From the NCBI GenBank assembly GCA_024763335.1, contig JANTFS010000004.1, positions 1 to 41,885 on the forward strand: a DNA stretch of 41,885 bases, in the 5' to 3' direction. This document shows positions 24,426 through 31,746 of this stretch, piece by piece. Both the position numbers and the translations under genes were made by a program. Source of the DNA: Paracoccaceae bacterium. Lineage in GTDB: Bacteria; Pseudomonadota; Alphaproteobacteria; Rhodobacterales; Rhodobacteraceae. The notes beneath the pieces are model-generated. The model was given only the letters and a program-made list of their open reading frames with translations. It searched no databases and was not told the origin of the DNA. Positions within the stretch are counted from its first letter, which is position 1, and every line of letters starts with the position of its first letter.

Positions 24426-25970
24426 CTATCCGGTCTTGCGTGGGATGCGCGGGGTTTCGGCAAGTTTGTGGCGATGGGTCGCGATCCAGGCGGCGGTGTC
24501 TTCGAAGGGCATGGGTTTGGCGATCGAATAGCCTTGCACGTGGCCGCAGCCGAGCTGGGCCAGCATGGCATGTTCGCCGTGGCTTTCCACCCCCTCGCCG
24601 AGAGTTTGAAGATTCAGCCGTTCTGCCATGGTCAGGATTGCCGCGACCATGTTCTGTTGATCGCGGTCCGTGTCGACATGGGTGATGAAGGATCGGTCAA
24701 TCTTGATCCGGGTCACGTCGAAGCGACGGATATTGGAAATCGAGGCGTGGCCGGTGCCGAAATCGTCGAGGTCGATCGGGCAGCCCAGTTTCGAAAGCGC
24801 GGCGATGTTGCGCGTGGTCATGTCGTCGTCGGATCGCGCGACCACGTCTTCTAGGACCTCGATCGTCAGGCGTGCAGGGGCGAGCCCGAAACGATCGAGT
24901 TCCCAACGGACCTTGTCATAGAGCTTCGGGTTTCGCAGCTCATCGGGCGAAAAATTCACCGCGATGGTCGGCACCTCGAGCCCGGCCCGATCCCATTCCC
25001 GCAAGGCGGACAAGGCATGAAACAACATCACTTCGCCAAGCCGCTCGAAAAGCCCCGCGCGCGCGATGGCGGGCAGGAAAGCCCCCGGTGCGATCATGCC
25101 CTTGTCGGGATGGATCCAGCGGGCAAGTGCTTCAAACCCGGTCAGCGCACCGCTGTCAGTCGAAATCTGTGGCTGGAACCAGGGCCGGATCTGGCCGGAT
25201 TCGAGCGCCGCCACAACGTCTTTTCCGAGGTTGTCGGGCACGGCGACCCGAGGTTGCATGGTGCGGGTGAAGGCCCGCACCGATCCCGGGCCCGATGCCT
25301 GAGCCTCGACGAGCGCGCTTTCGGCTGCGGCGAGATAGGCCTCGCCGCTGTGCTCCTGCACGCGGCCGGGCAGGGCAAACCCGACACAGGCCGTGGTCAG
25401 AACCCGCACGCCACCGAGCGAGATGGGCGCCTCCAGCGCCGTTTGCATCCGGCTCGAGAGCTGGATCATGGTTTCGAGATCGACGCGCGGGGTCTTTTCC
25501 AGGGCAAGACCGAAGCGGCCGGCGCCGAGACTGGCAACGAGGTCGCTGCCACGCAGCGTGGCGCGCAGGCGTTCGCCCGTTTCGCGCAGGATCGTCTCGG
25601 CTCCGCTTGGCCCGTATTGCGACGACAGGCGGGCGAAATTGTCAATCTCGATGACGATGGGAATGCGGGCATAGCTGCCCTCGCCGGGCGGGTCACCTGC
25701 CTCGGGTTCGAGCTGGTGCACAAGGCGGTCACGCCCCGGCAGGCCAGTGACGGAATCGCGGCCGCCAGGACGATCAGGCCGGGCAACAAGGCCGAAGAAG
25801 GCCATCAGGGCCGGAACGATGACGGCGGTGGTGAGCAAAACGCCTTCGCCGCCAAACCAGTAGGCCCCCAGCATGAGGGCGGGCAGGAAGGCGGCGAGCT
25901 GCGGGCCGAGAAACGCCGCGCGCACCGTGCCAAGTGCCGATCTCGCTTGACTGCGTGGGAAGAACGCCAT
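24426..25970 (-). CDS. Membrane-anchored EAL-domain cyclic-di-GMP phosphodiesterase with degenerate GGDEF
   Basis: A 514-residue protein with two membrane segments at about residues 19-38 and 44-62, a GGDEF-like domain (about 75-235) and an EAL domain (about 245-505). The GGDEF signature is replaced by GAGRF (149-153), so cyclase activity is unlikely. The EAL domain has its catalytic set: E280 (FEALARW), N339, E371, D402 and D403 (DDFGTG), K423 and E459 (GEGVES). It is therefore predicted to hydrolyse c-di-GMP, perhaps with the degenerate domain as a GTP sensor. The ATG at 25970 has CAGGAGA upstream; a longer frame to 26018 lacks support. A CtrA-like site lies upstream. Confidence 0.9.
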   Translation of the reverse strand: MAFFPRSQARSALGTVRAAFLGPQLAAFLPALMLGAYWFGGEGVLLTTAVIVPALMAFFGLVARPDRPGGRDSVTGLPGRDRLVHQLEPEAGDPPGEGSYARIPIVIEIDNFARLSSQYGPSGAETILRETGERLRATLRGSDLVASLGAGRFGLALEKTPRVDLETMIQLSSRMQTALEAPISLGGVRVLTTACVGFALPGRVQEHSGEAYLAAAESALVEAQASGPGSVRAFTRTMQPRVAVPDNLGKDVVAALESGQIRPWFQPQISTDSGALTGFEALARWIHPDKGMIAPGAFLPAIARAGLFERLGEVMLFHALSALREWDRAGLEVPTIAVNFSPDELRNPKLYDKVRWELDRFGLAPARLTIEVLEDVVARSDDDMTTRNIAALSKLGCPIDLDDFGTGHASISNIRRFDVTRIKIDRSFITHVDTDRDQQNMVAAILTMAERLNLQTLGEGVESHGEHAMLAQLGCGHVQGYSIAKPMPFEDTAAWIATHRHKLAETPRIPRKTG

Positions 25971-26031
25971 GCACCGTGTCTCCTGCCCCGGGCCACCATC
26001 ACCCGTTTGCAGATACACTATGCCCTGGAAA

Positions 26032-26046
26032 TCAACCGTGGGTTAA
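26032..26046 (-). promoter_or_regulatory. CtrA-like site upstream of the EAL gene
   Basis: On the minus strand TTAA-CCCACGG-TTGA matches the CtrA consensus TTAA-N7-TTAA at 7 of 8 positions, 62-76 bp upstream of the EAL-gene ATG. CtrA controls motility and c-di-GMP genes in several Rhodobacterales, so the site is plausible, but one short match in an A/T-rich spot can arise by chance. Confidence 0.3.
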
Positions 26047-26059
26047 TAGATGCAATTTT

Positions 26060-26905
26060 TCAGATATCGCGTTGCCCCGGGGCCGCCCGTGACAACGTGT
26101 CGAAATCGAACAGCGCCGGGTCGAGCAGGTGCGACGGGCGGGCGTTGGACAGCGCCTTGAACATCTTCTGGCGCCGCCCCGGGCTGCGGCTTTCCCATTC
26201 GTCGAGCATCGCCTTGATCTGCTGACGTTGGAGCCCGTCCTGCGAACCGCAGAGGTTGCACGGCACGATCGGATACGCCATTGCCGCGGCGAAGCGGGCA
26301 CAATCCGCCTCGGCCACGTTGGCCAGCGGGCGGAGCACATAGAGATCGCCTTCCTCGTTCACCAGCTTGGGCGGCATGGTGGCGAGCCGGGAACCATGGA
26401 AGAGGTTGAGAAAGAAAGTCTCGAGGATGTCGTCGCGGTGATGGCCGAGAACCACCGCCGAACACCCCTCTTCGCGCGCAATACGGTAAAGGTGTCCGCG
26501 CCTGAGCCGCGAGCAGAGCGCACAATAGGTTCGCCCCTCGGGGACCTTGTCGGTCACGATGGAATAGGTGTCTTGATACTCGATCCGGTGCGGCACCTGC
26601 ATGCGTTCGAGAAACTCCGGCAGCACGGTAGCCGGGAAGCCGGGCTGGCCCTGATCGAGGTTGACCGCCAGCAATTCGACCGGCAGGAGCCCGCGCCACT
26701 TCAGCTCGTAGAGGGCTGCGAGAAGCGTGTAGCTGTCCTTGCCGCCGGACAGGGCGACGAGCCATTTCGCGCCGCGTTCGACCATGCCGTATTGGTCGAG
26801 CGCTTCGCGGACCCCGCGGATGATGCGCTTGCGCAGTTTCTTGACTTCGGTGCTCGAGGGCGCGCCGGCAAGCAAAGGGTGGATATCGTCGGTGTTGTCG
26901 AACAT
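26060..26905 (-). CDS. ttcA: tRNA 2-thiocytidine biosynthesis protein TtcA
   Basis: Iron-sulfur ATP-pyrophosphatase family enzyme that thiolates C32 of certain tRNAs. The 281-residue product has the PP-loop SGGKDS (residues 53-58), the cluster cysteines C128 and C131 in TYCALC, a further CNLC (C216, C219) and [16 protein letters not shown]. The closing DFDTL motif near the C-terminus is also usual. I use the ATG at 26905 ([11 protein letters not shown]); a GTG two codons earlier is possible. No clear ribosome binding site is seen. The gene lies downstream of a DUF1127 gene on the same strand. Confidence 0.95.
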   Translation of the reverse strand: MFDNTDDIHPLLAGAPSSTEVKKLRKRIIRGVREALDQYGMVERGAKWLVALSGGKDSYTLLAALYELKWRGLLPVELLAVNLDQGQPGFPATVLPEFLERMQVPHRIEYQDTYSIVTDKVPEGRTYCALCSRLRRGHLYRIAREEGCSAVVLGHHRDDILETFFLNLFHGSRLATMPPKLVNEEGDLYVLRPLANVAEADCARFAAAMAYPIVPCNLCGSQDGLQRQQIKAMLDEWESRSPGRRQKMFKALSNARPSHLLDPALFDFDTLSRAAPGQRDI

Positions 26906-26995
26906 GGGCACGGGTCATACGCGCCACGCCGCGCGCGGGCAAGCGGGCGATGACGGGACTGGGCTTGCCCGATGCCATCCTCGCCCGCCCGACGA

Positions 26996-27223
26996 TCACA
27001 TCCAAAGATCGCGAAGGCGCGGCGGCGGTTCGCCGCGTTCGGGCAGGCCGATGTCTCGACGCAGGTGATCGGGCAGGGCGTGAATGTTGGCCCGGTGCCG
27101 GCGGCGCCAGATCAGCGCGCGGGCGAGGGCCCGCAAGGTGGCGCGTGCGCCGTGGCGGTCAATCAGGGCGTTGAGGATGTGCTCGGGTGGTGTTCGCCCG
27201 ATGGCAATGGTCTGATCTTGCAT
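26996..27223 (-). CDS. DUF1127 small arginine-rich protein
   Basis: A 75-residue basic protein. The C-terminal half (RRRHRANIHALPDHLRRDIGLPERG) matches the DUF1127/YjiS motif, in which an arginine-rich helix leads to a conserved L-x-D-I-G-L. Related small proteins in Rhodobacter and Agrobacterium bind RNA or influence phosphate, stress and sRNA turnover (family knowledge); the role here is unknown. It is unusual in having about 30 residues before the motif. It lies 90 bp upstream of ttcA and 303 bp downstream of yidD on the same strand. Confidence 0.75.
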   Translation of the reverse strand: MQDQTIAIGRTPPEHILNALIDRHGARATLRALARALIWRRRHRANIHALPDHLRRDIGLPERGEPPPRLRDLWM

Positions 27224-27526
27224 GGAATTTCCGGCGCACGGGCACCGGCCTCTGTTTGGAAAATCATGATGACCCTGCCGCGCGATGCGGCGAACGGGTC
27301 AGATCAAGGCTTGGTTGGAATGGGCCCGAGTTTCGGGCGGGGGACTAGCGGCGGCTGGTGGTCAGGCCACAGGTCGAGGCGCCGACATGAAGGTGCGCGG
27401 TCGATACGTGATACATCATGTGACGCCCCCTCTCTCGTGTGTCGGACGGGTGGCTTGTAACACAAGGCCCTCACCGGCCGAGCAGGTTTTTCCCGCCGGC
27501 GCGTGGCTGTTGTGCTGGTGCAACGG
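27224..27526. other. 303-bp gap between yidD and the DUF1127 gene
   Basis: No gene is convincing here. The minus strand has a 24-codon frame (27419-27345, start ATGATG, GAGAGGGGG upstream) with no recognisable family. TGTGTTACAAG (minus) near 27465-27455 is an A/T-rich spot in an otherwise GC-rich gap and might be part of a promoter for the DUF1127 gene, but no -35/-10 pair is clear. Confidence 0.3.
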
Positions 27527-27790
27527 TCAGTCTGCGCCGTCGTTCGTCTCGGTGCTGTCGCCGGTCTTCGGCTCCGGCACCGGATCGTAACCCGAGCCGC
27601 CGAACGGGTGGCACGACAGGATGCGTTTGGTGGCCAGCATGCTGCCGCGGATTGCGCCGTGTTTCTCCAGCGCCTCAAGGGTGTAGGCCGAGCATGTCGG
27701 CTGGTATCGGCAGGAATGGCCGACCCAGGGGCTCAACACCACGCGATAGGCGCGCACGGGCAGCGACAGGATGAAGGCAAGCGGGCTCAT
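27527..27790 (-). CDS. yidD: Membrane protein insertion efficiency factor YidD
   Basis: A small membrane-associated protein that assists YidC-dependent insertion. The 87-residue product has the family block [25 protein letters not shown] followed by [29 protein letters not shown], with three invariant cysteines. The C-terminal acidic tail is variable. I start at the ATG at 27790 ([16 protein letters not shown]); the frame is open to 27883 but the extra 31 residues do not belong to the family. In many bacteria yidD sits between rnpA and yidC; here two other genes separate it from rnpA and four from yidC. Confidence 0.92.
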   Translation of the reverse strand: MSPLAFILSLPVRAYRVVLSPWVGHSCRYQPTCSAYTLEALEKHGAIRGSMLATKRILSCHPFGGSGYDPVPEPKTGDSTETNDGAD

Positions 27791-27911
27791 GGGGGCGATA
27801 TAGGGGCTGCAGCGGGTGCAAGCCAGAGGCCGGTGATGCGGCGTATGATCCCGACCCCACACGCTTTGGTTGAGGTGGATCAAGGAAAGCCGGGTGTGCG
27901 AGTGATAAAGT

Positions 27912-27917
27912 TATAAT
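27912..27917 (+). promoter_or_regulatory. Consensus -10 upstream of the small unknown gene
   Basis: A perfect TATAAT lies 28 bp upstream of the start at 27946, in an A/T-rich island (27902-27930) unusual for this window. No matching -35 is seen 16-18 bp upstream (GCCGGG there), so use of the site may need an activator. AAGGGGG (27933-27939) provides the ribosome binding site. Confidence 0.4.
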
Positions 27918-27945
27918 TTGTAAGCGTTCAGCAAGGGGGTTTGAC

Positions 27946-28320
27946 ATGCCAAGGGATGACGTCGGCAAATCGGTTTACCGGATTCGTCTGGAAGCGGGCG
28001 GTGCGCAGGCCAACCTCAGGATCGAGATATCGGACCTGCCCGGCAAAGAGAAGTGGATGTGCAATCCAAGTTCCTTTCTGGGCGAGGCAGACGGTGTCGT
28101 GGCGTGGAAGGGCACCAGGATTGGGCTCTTTTCGCATGACACGATGCAGATGGACAATGACATTGGCTACAAGGTGGTCAAGCCCGGCGCGCAGGCCTTG
28201 GCAATACTCGACATCCCGCGCGAGGGGCTTGATTCTGTCGCCGAAGGAGAGGGCGGCACTGCCTATGTCTCTGGCCGCGAGGGCGGCAGTTGGACACGCC
28301 GGGGCAACCAGCTCTTCTAG
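27946..28320 (+). CDS. Unrecognised 124-residue protein
   Basis: I do not recognise a family. The product MPRDDVGKSVYRIRLEAGG... has no signal peptide or membrane segment, one cysteine (WMCNPSS), and alternating hydrophobic residues suggesting beta strands (QANLRIEISDL, DGVVAWKGTRIGLF, QALAILDIP), with a glycine-rich end (EGEGGTAYVSGREGGSW). A beta-sandwich or barrel is plausible. It is supported as a gene by AAGGGGG seven bases before the ATG, a TATAAT box, and a strong terminator after it. Codon use is slightly less GC-rich than its neighbours. It points against the surrounding minus-strand genes between yidD and the DsrC-like gene. Confidence 0.65.
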   Translation: MPRDDVGKSVYRIRLEAGGAQANLRIEISDLPGKEKWMCNPSSFLGEADGVVAWKGTRIGLFSHDTMQMDNDIGYKVVKPGAQALAILDIPREGLDSVAEGEGGTAYVSGREGGSWTRRGNQLF

Positions 28321-28371
28321 CGGCGACCGTTTGGGTCCGTCTGACCGACGGCGTCCGGAGGCGCGCTACAA

Positions 28372-28402
28372 AAAAGGCCCGCGCTACGGTCGCGGGCCTT
28401 TT
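28372..28402. terminator. Bidirectional terminator between the unknown gene and the DsrC-like gene
   Basis: AAAAGGCCCGCG (28372-28383) and CGCGGGCCTTTT (28391-28402) pair perfectly over 12 bp with a 7-nt loop, giving T-tracts on both strands. It lies 51 bp after the stop at 28320 and 30 bp beyond the minus-strand stop at 28433, so it can serve both convergent genes. Confidence 0.92.
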
Positions 28403-28432
28403 GATTGTTAGGCATGTTGAGCCCGACCGGGC

Positions 28433-28774
28433 TCAGTAACCGCCCTTGCGGCGGCTTTCCGGCAGCCCGGCGATCCGGCCGCCTTGCTTCGACGGATCAA
28501 GCGGGAACAGCGCGTAGAGATCGCCCTGCTTGATCTTCTCCCCCCATTTGTCGCTCATCGCCTTGATGATGGCGCGTGTGTTTGGCTGGTTCTCGCGGTT
28601 TTCGAAGTACTCCGAGCGCAGGTAGTTGATCACGTCCCAGTGCCGCTCGGTGAGCTCGCCGATGTCCTCGGCCGCCGCCATGGCGCGAGCAAGATCTTCG
28701 CTCCAGTCTTCTTGGTTCACGAGATAGCCGCTGTCGGTTGTCTCGATCGTTTGGCCGTTGAGTTCGAAAGCCAT
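28433..28774 (-). CDS. TusE/DsrC/DsvC superfamily protein without cysteine
   Basis: The 113-residue product has the family fold signature: EDWSEDLARAMAAAEDIGELTERHWDVINYLRSEYFE, the helix with NTRAIIKAM, LYALFPLDPSKQGGRIAGLP. TusE and DsrC carry sulfur on a C-terminal cysteine just after AGLP; here the C-terminus reads AGLPESRRKGGY and the protein has no cysteine at all. It therefore cannot act as a persulfide carrier. From memory, cysteine-free members have been termed RspA and thought regulatory. A GGAGGGAGG site precedes the ATG. It lies 79 bp downstream of rnpA on the same strand. Confidence 0.85.
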   Translation of the reverse strand: MAFELNGQTIETTDSGYLVNQEDWSEDLARAMAAAEDIGELTERHWDVINYLRSEYFENRENQPNTRAIIKAMSDKWGEKIKQGDLYALFPLDPSKQGGRIAGLPESRRKGGY

Positions 28775-28853
28775 CCTATCCTCCCTCCAGTCCGCCTATC
28801 CGGACATTCAAACATTGTGATAAGCGATTTTTACGGTGCCGTACGGGCTTGGG

Positions 28854-29252
28854 TCAAGGGGCAGAGCCGCGTTGATGGACCTTCGCGAGCGCGCGCAACA
28901 GGTCTTTTTTCATCGCGTCAAACGGGTGCGACACGGTTGCGCCCGCTCTTGCAACAAGCACATAGTCCCATCCCGGCACGCCGGCGTTCGGCAATATGTC
29001 ACGTGCCAGCGCCCGCAATCGGCGCTTGGCGCGGTTGCGGGAGACGGCGTTGCCCACCTTCTTCGACGCGGTGTAGCCGATGCGGATCACGTCGTCTGCT
29101 TCGCGCTGGCGGGCCTGGAGCACGAAGGCCGGCATGGCGGCCTTGCGGGCCCGGGCGCAGGCGAGGAAATCGGCGCGCTTTTTCAGGGTTTCCAGGCAAA
29201 CGGAAACCGCCGGGGGCGTGTCCGTCGTCACGGGAGCCTCCGGCGGTTTCAT
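28854..29252 (-). CDS. rnpA: Ribonuclease P protein component
   Basis: Protein subunit of RNase P, which matures the 5' ends of tRNAs. The 132-residue product has LKKRADFLACARARK near the N-terminus and the RNR signature IGYTASKKVGNAVSRNRAKRRLRALAR, followed by YVLVARAGATVSHPFDAMKKDL. The start is uncertain: the ATG at 29252 (MKPPEAP) lies 26 bp after rpmH but has no clear ribosome binding site, whereas GTG at 29231 has GGAGG five bases upstream and would give 125 residues. It is cotranscribed with rpmH. Confidence 0.94.
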   Translation of the reverse strand: MKPPEAPVTTDTPPAVSVCLETLKKRADFLACARARKAAMPAFVLQARQREADDVIRIGYTASKKVGNAVSRNRAKRRLRALARDILPNAGVPGWDYVLVARAGATVSHPFDAMKKDLLRALAKVHQRGSAP

Positions 29253-29278
29253 GCGTTTCAGGTCTGACGAGCCGCGGC

Positions 29279-29413
29279 TCAGGCGCTGAGCGACTTGCGG
29301 CCCCGCGCGCGGCGCGCGTTGAGGATCTTGCGGCCGGCTTTCGTTGCCATGCGCGCACGGAAGCCGTGGCGGCGCTTGCGAACGAGGTTCGAGGGTTGAT
29401 AGGTGCGTTTCAT
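29279..29413 (-). CDS. rpmH: 50S ribosomal protein L34
   Basis: The smallest large-subunit protein: 44 residues beginning [21 protein letters not shown], with the invariant [20 protein letters not shown] end. GGAGA lies upstream of the ATG at 29413. The longer reading frame continuing to 29698 is an artefact of the missing stop upstream. It is the first gene of the rpmH-rnpA unit and is served by the promoter at 29483-29511. Confidence 0.98.
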
Positions 29414-29482
29414 CGCCCGTCTCCGTTTCAGACAGCCTGCCAAATCCCGGTGGATTCGGGGGCCGATACATTCGAAGCCCGG

Positions 29483-29511
29483 TCTATAGGGGGGGTTTGC
29501 GCCCAAGTCAA
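29483..29511 (-). promoter_or_regulatory. Promoter of rpmH-rnpA
   Basis: On the minus strand TTGACT (29511-29506) and TATAGA (29488-29483) are exactly 17 bp apart, the best sigma70-type match in the window. Transcription would start near 29476, leaving a leader of about 60 nt before rpmH. The spacer contains a run of seven C. Confidence 0.8.
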
Positions 29512-29642
29512 ACGTTGGGGCCGGAAAATGGTTGGGAATTGTAACAATCCGGCTTGCGGGATCAATCGGGCGTGAGACCCGGCCTGCGGGGGTAGGCAGC
29601 GGCCCCGCAAGTCCGCATCTTCGGTCAAACCCGGGAGACGCA

Positions 29643-30362
29643 ATGCACCAGATCGGCGCCAAAATTCTGCGGCAGGTGCCGCTGATCGTGATCGTCACGG
29701 TCGCGGTGGTGGGCGTGGTATTCCTGCGGCCCTTCCTCGGCTTCGATGCGCTCGCGGCGCATCATCAGGCCTTGCAGGCCCTCGTGGCGCAGAATGCGGT
29801 TCTCGCCGCGGTCGCGTTCCTTGCCGCCTACGTGGTGATCGTGGCCTTCTCGCTGCCGGGGGCAACCATCGCCACGCTCGCGGGCGGGATGCTGTTTGGC
29901 CTGTTTCCGGGCGTGCTTTACAACATCATCGGGGCGACGATCGGCGCCATCGCGATCTTTCTGGCCACGCGCCTTGGGCTGGGTGAACGGCTGGCGGCCC
30001 GGGTCGATGCCTCGCAAGGCGCGGTGCACCGGCTCAAGCAGGGGATCGACGAGAACCAGTGGTCGGTTCTGTTCCTGATGCGTCTCGTGCCGGTGGTGCC
30101 GTTCTTCGTGGCAAACGTGCTGCCGGCCCTGCTCAACGTGCCCCTGAACCGATTCGCGATTACCACGCTTCTCGGAATCGTGCCGGGCGCGGTTGTCTAT
30201 ACCTCGGTCGGGGCCGGGCTTGGCGAGGTTATCGCGACGGGGGACCAACCCGATCTGGGGGTGATCTTCGAGCCACATGTTCTGCTGCCGCTGCTTGGGC
30301 TTAGTGCTCTGGCCGCGCTGCCGATCCTGCTGCGGGCGTTTCGCCGGGAGAGCCGCGCATGA
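29643..30362 (+). CDS. TVP38/TMEM64 (VTT domain) family membrane protein
   Basis: A 239-residue integral-membrane protein of the DedA/TVP38 superfamily. It has an N-terminal helix ([16 protein letters not shown]), the VTT core with [33 protein letters not shown], a cytoplasmic stretch ([30 protein letters not shown]) and [28 protein letters not shown], the most conserved family segment. Superfamily members are linked to lipid scrambling or transport and membrane homeostasis; the cargo here is unknown. The ATG at 29643 has GGAGA upstream. The stop overlaps the reductase start as ATGA (30359-30362), a pairing I recall in other proteobacteria. Confidence 0.9.
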
Positions 30363-31726
30363 CCCGGCTGACCACCGATATCTGCGTGATCGGCGCGGGC
30401 TCCGGTGGGCTGTCGGTCGCCGCCGGGGCGGTGCAGATGGGGGCCCGGGTGGTGCTGATCGAGGCCGGTGAGATGGGCGGCGATTGCCTCAACACCGGCT
30501 GTGTGCCCTCGAAAGCGCTGCTTCATGCCGGTGCCGCAGGGATGGGCTGGGAGGCGGCGCATGAGCATATGCGCGCGGCGATGGAAACCATCGCGCCGCA
30601 TGATTCGGTGGAGCGTTTCGAGGGCCTTGGCGTGACGGTGATCCGGGGCTTTGCGCGGTTCACCGGCCCGCGCGAGGTGGAGGTTGAGGGCGCCCAGGTG
30701 CGCGCACGCCGCTTCGTGATCGCCACCGGTTCGCGGCCTCGGCTGCCGGACATCCCGGGGCTGGCCGAGGCGCCCTGCCTGACCAACGAGACGATTTTTG
30801 ATCTGGCCGAGAAGCCGGATCATCTGCTCATCCTCGGCGGCGGTCCGATCGGCGTGGAAATGGCGCAGGCACATCGCCAGCTTGGCTGTGACGTGACGGT
30901 GGTCGAACCGGCGCGGGTGTTGGGGCGGGAGGATCCGGAGGCGTCGGCGCGGGTGGTCGCCGCGCTGAAAACGGCAGGCGTGCGGATTGCCGAGGGCGTG
31001 GAGCCCACCCGGGTGCGCAGGCAAAACGGCATGATCGAGATTGTCACAACCGGCGGGGAGACCTTCTCTGGTTCACACCTTCTGGTGGCAACCGGGCGCG
31101 TCGCGAGCGTTGCGGGGCTTGGGCTTGAGGCGGCCGGGGTCGAGGTGACACCTGCGGGCGTGAAGGTCGACGCCCGGATGCGGACGTCGAACCGGCGGGT
31201 CTATGCGATTGGCGATGTGGCCGGGGGCATGCAGTTTACCCATCTTGCCGGATACCACGCGGGCGTGATCCTGCGCGCGATGCTGTTCGGCCTGCCCGCG
31301 AAGGCGGCGACGGCGCATGTTCCGCGCGTGACCTATACGACGCCGGAGCTGGCGCAGGTGGGCCTGACCGAGGCGGAGGCGCGCGCCGCCTTCGGGGACA
31401 GGCTCGAGGTGTTGCGCGCCGAGTTCGCGGACAATGACCGGGCCATTGTCTCGGGCCAGACCGCGGGGTTTCTGAAGGTCATGGTGCATCGGGGGCGCCC
31501 GGTCGGGGCCACGCTCGTCGGGCCCGATGCGGGGGACCAGATCGCGCTGTGGGCGCTTGCCCTCGCCGCGCGGCTCAAGATCGGCGCCATCGCCGGCATG
31601 GTCCTGCCCTATCCGACCCGTTCGGAAATATCGAAACGCGCCGCTGGCGCCTATTTCTCGCCGCGCCTATTTGATAATCCAAATGTGAAGCGTCTCGTGC
31701 GGGTGGTTCAGAAACTCGTGCCCTGA
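30359..31726 (+). CDS. MerA-like pyridine nucleotide-disulfide oxidoreductase
   Basis: A 455-residue FAD enzyme of the dihydrolipoyl dehydrogenase/mercuric reductase group. It has the FAD motif GAGSGG (12-17), the redox disulfide GGDCLNTGCVPSK with C43 and C48, a second nucleotide motif ILGGGPIGVEMA near residue 160, and YAIGDVAGG. At the C-terminus the lipoyl dehydrogenase histidine is replaced by tyrosine (Y418 in LPYPTRSE), as in MerA, so it is probably not a true lipoyl dehydrogenase. There is no mer operon or N-terminal metal-binding domain. It is coupled to the TVP38 gene; the substrate is unknown. Confidence 0.88.
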   Translation: MTRLTTDICVIGAGSGGLSVAAGAVQMGARVVLIEAGEMGGDCLNTGCVPSKALLHAGAAGMGWEAAHEHMRAAMETIAPHDSVERFEGLGVTVIRGFARFTGPREVEVEGAQVRARRFVIATGSRPRLPDIPGLAEAPCLTNETIFDLAEKPDHLLILGGGPIGVEMAQAHRQLGCDVTVVEPARVLGREDPEASARVVAALKTAGVRIAEGVEPTRVRRQNGMIEIVTTGGETFSGSHLLVATGRVASVAGLGLEAAGVEVTPAGVKVDARMRTSNRRVYAIGDVAGGMQFTHLAGYHAGVILRAMLFGLPAKAATAHVPRVTYTTPELAQVGLTEAEARAAFGDRLEVLRAEFADNDRAIVSGQTAGFLKVMVHRGRPVGATLVGPDAGDQIALWALALAARLKIGAIAGMVLPYPTRSEISKRAAGAYFSPRLFDNPNVKRLVRVVQKLVP

Positions 31727-31746
31727 GGCGCATTGCGGGGAGGCCA

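Noticed and set aside
27345-27419. 24-codon minus-strand frame upstream of the DUF1127 gene
   Set aside because: It has a purine-rich GAGAGGGGG upstream, but the peptide is short and featureless, so it cannot be separated from chance.
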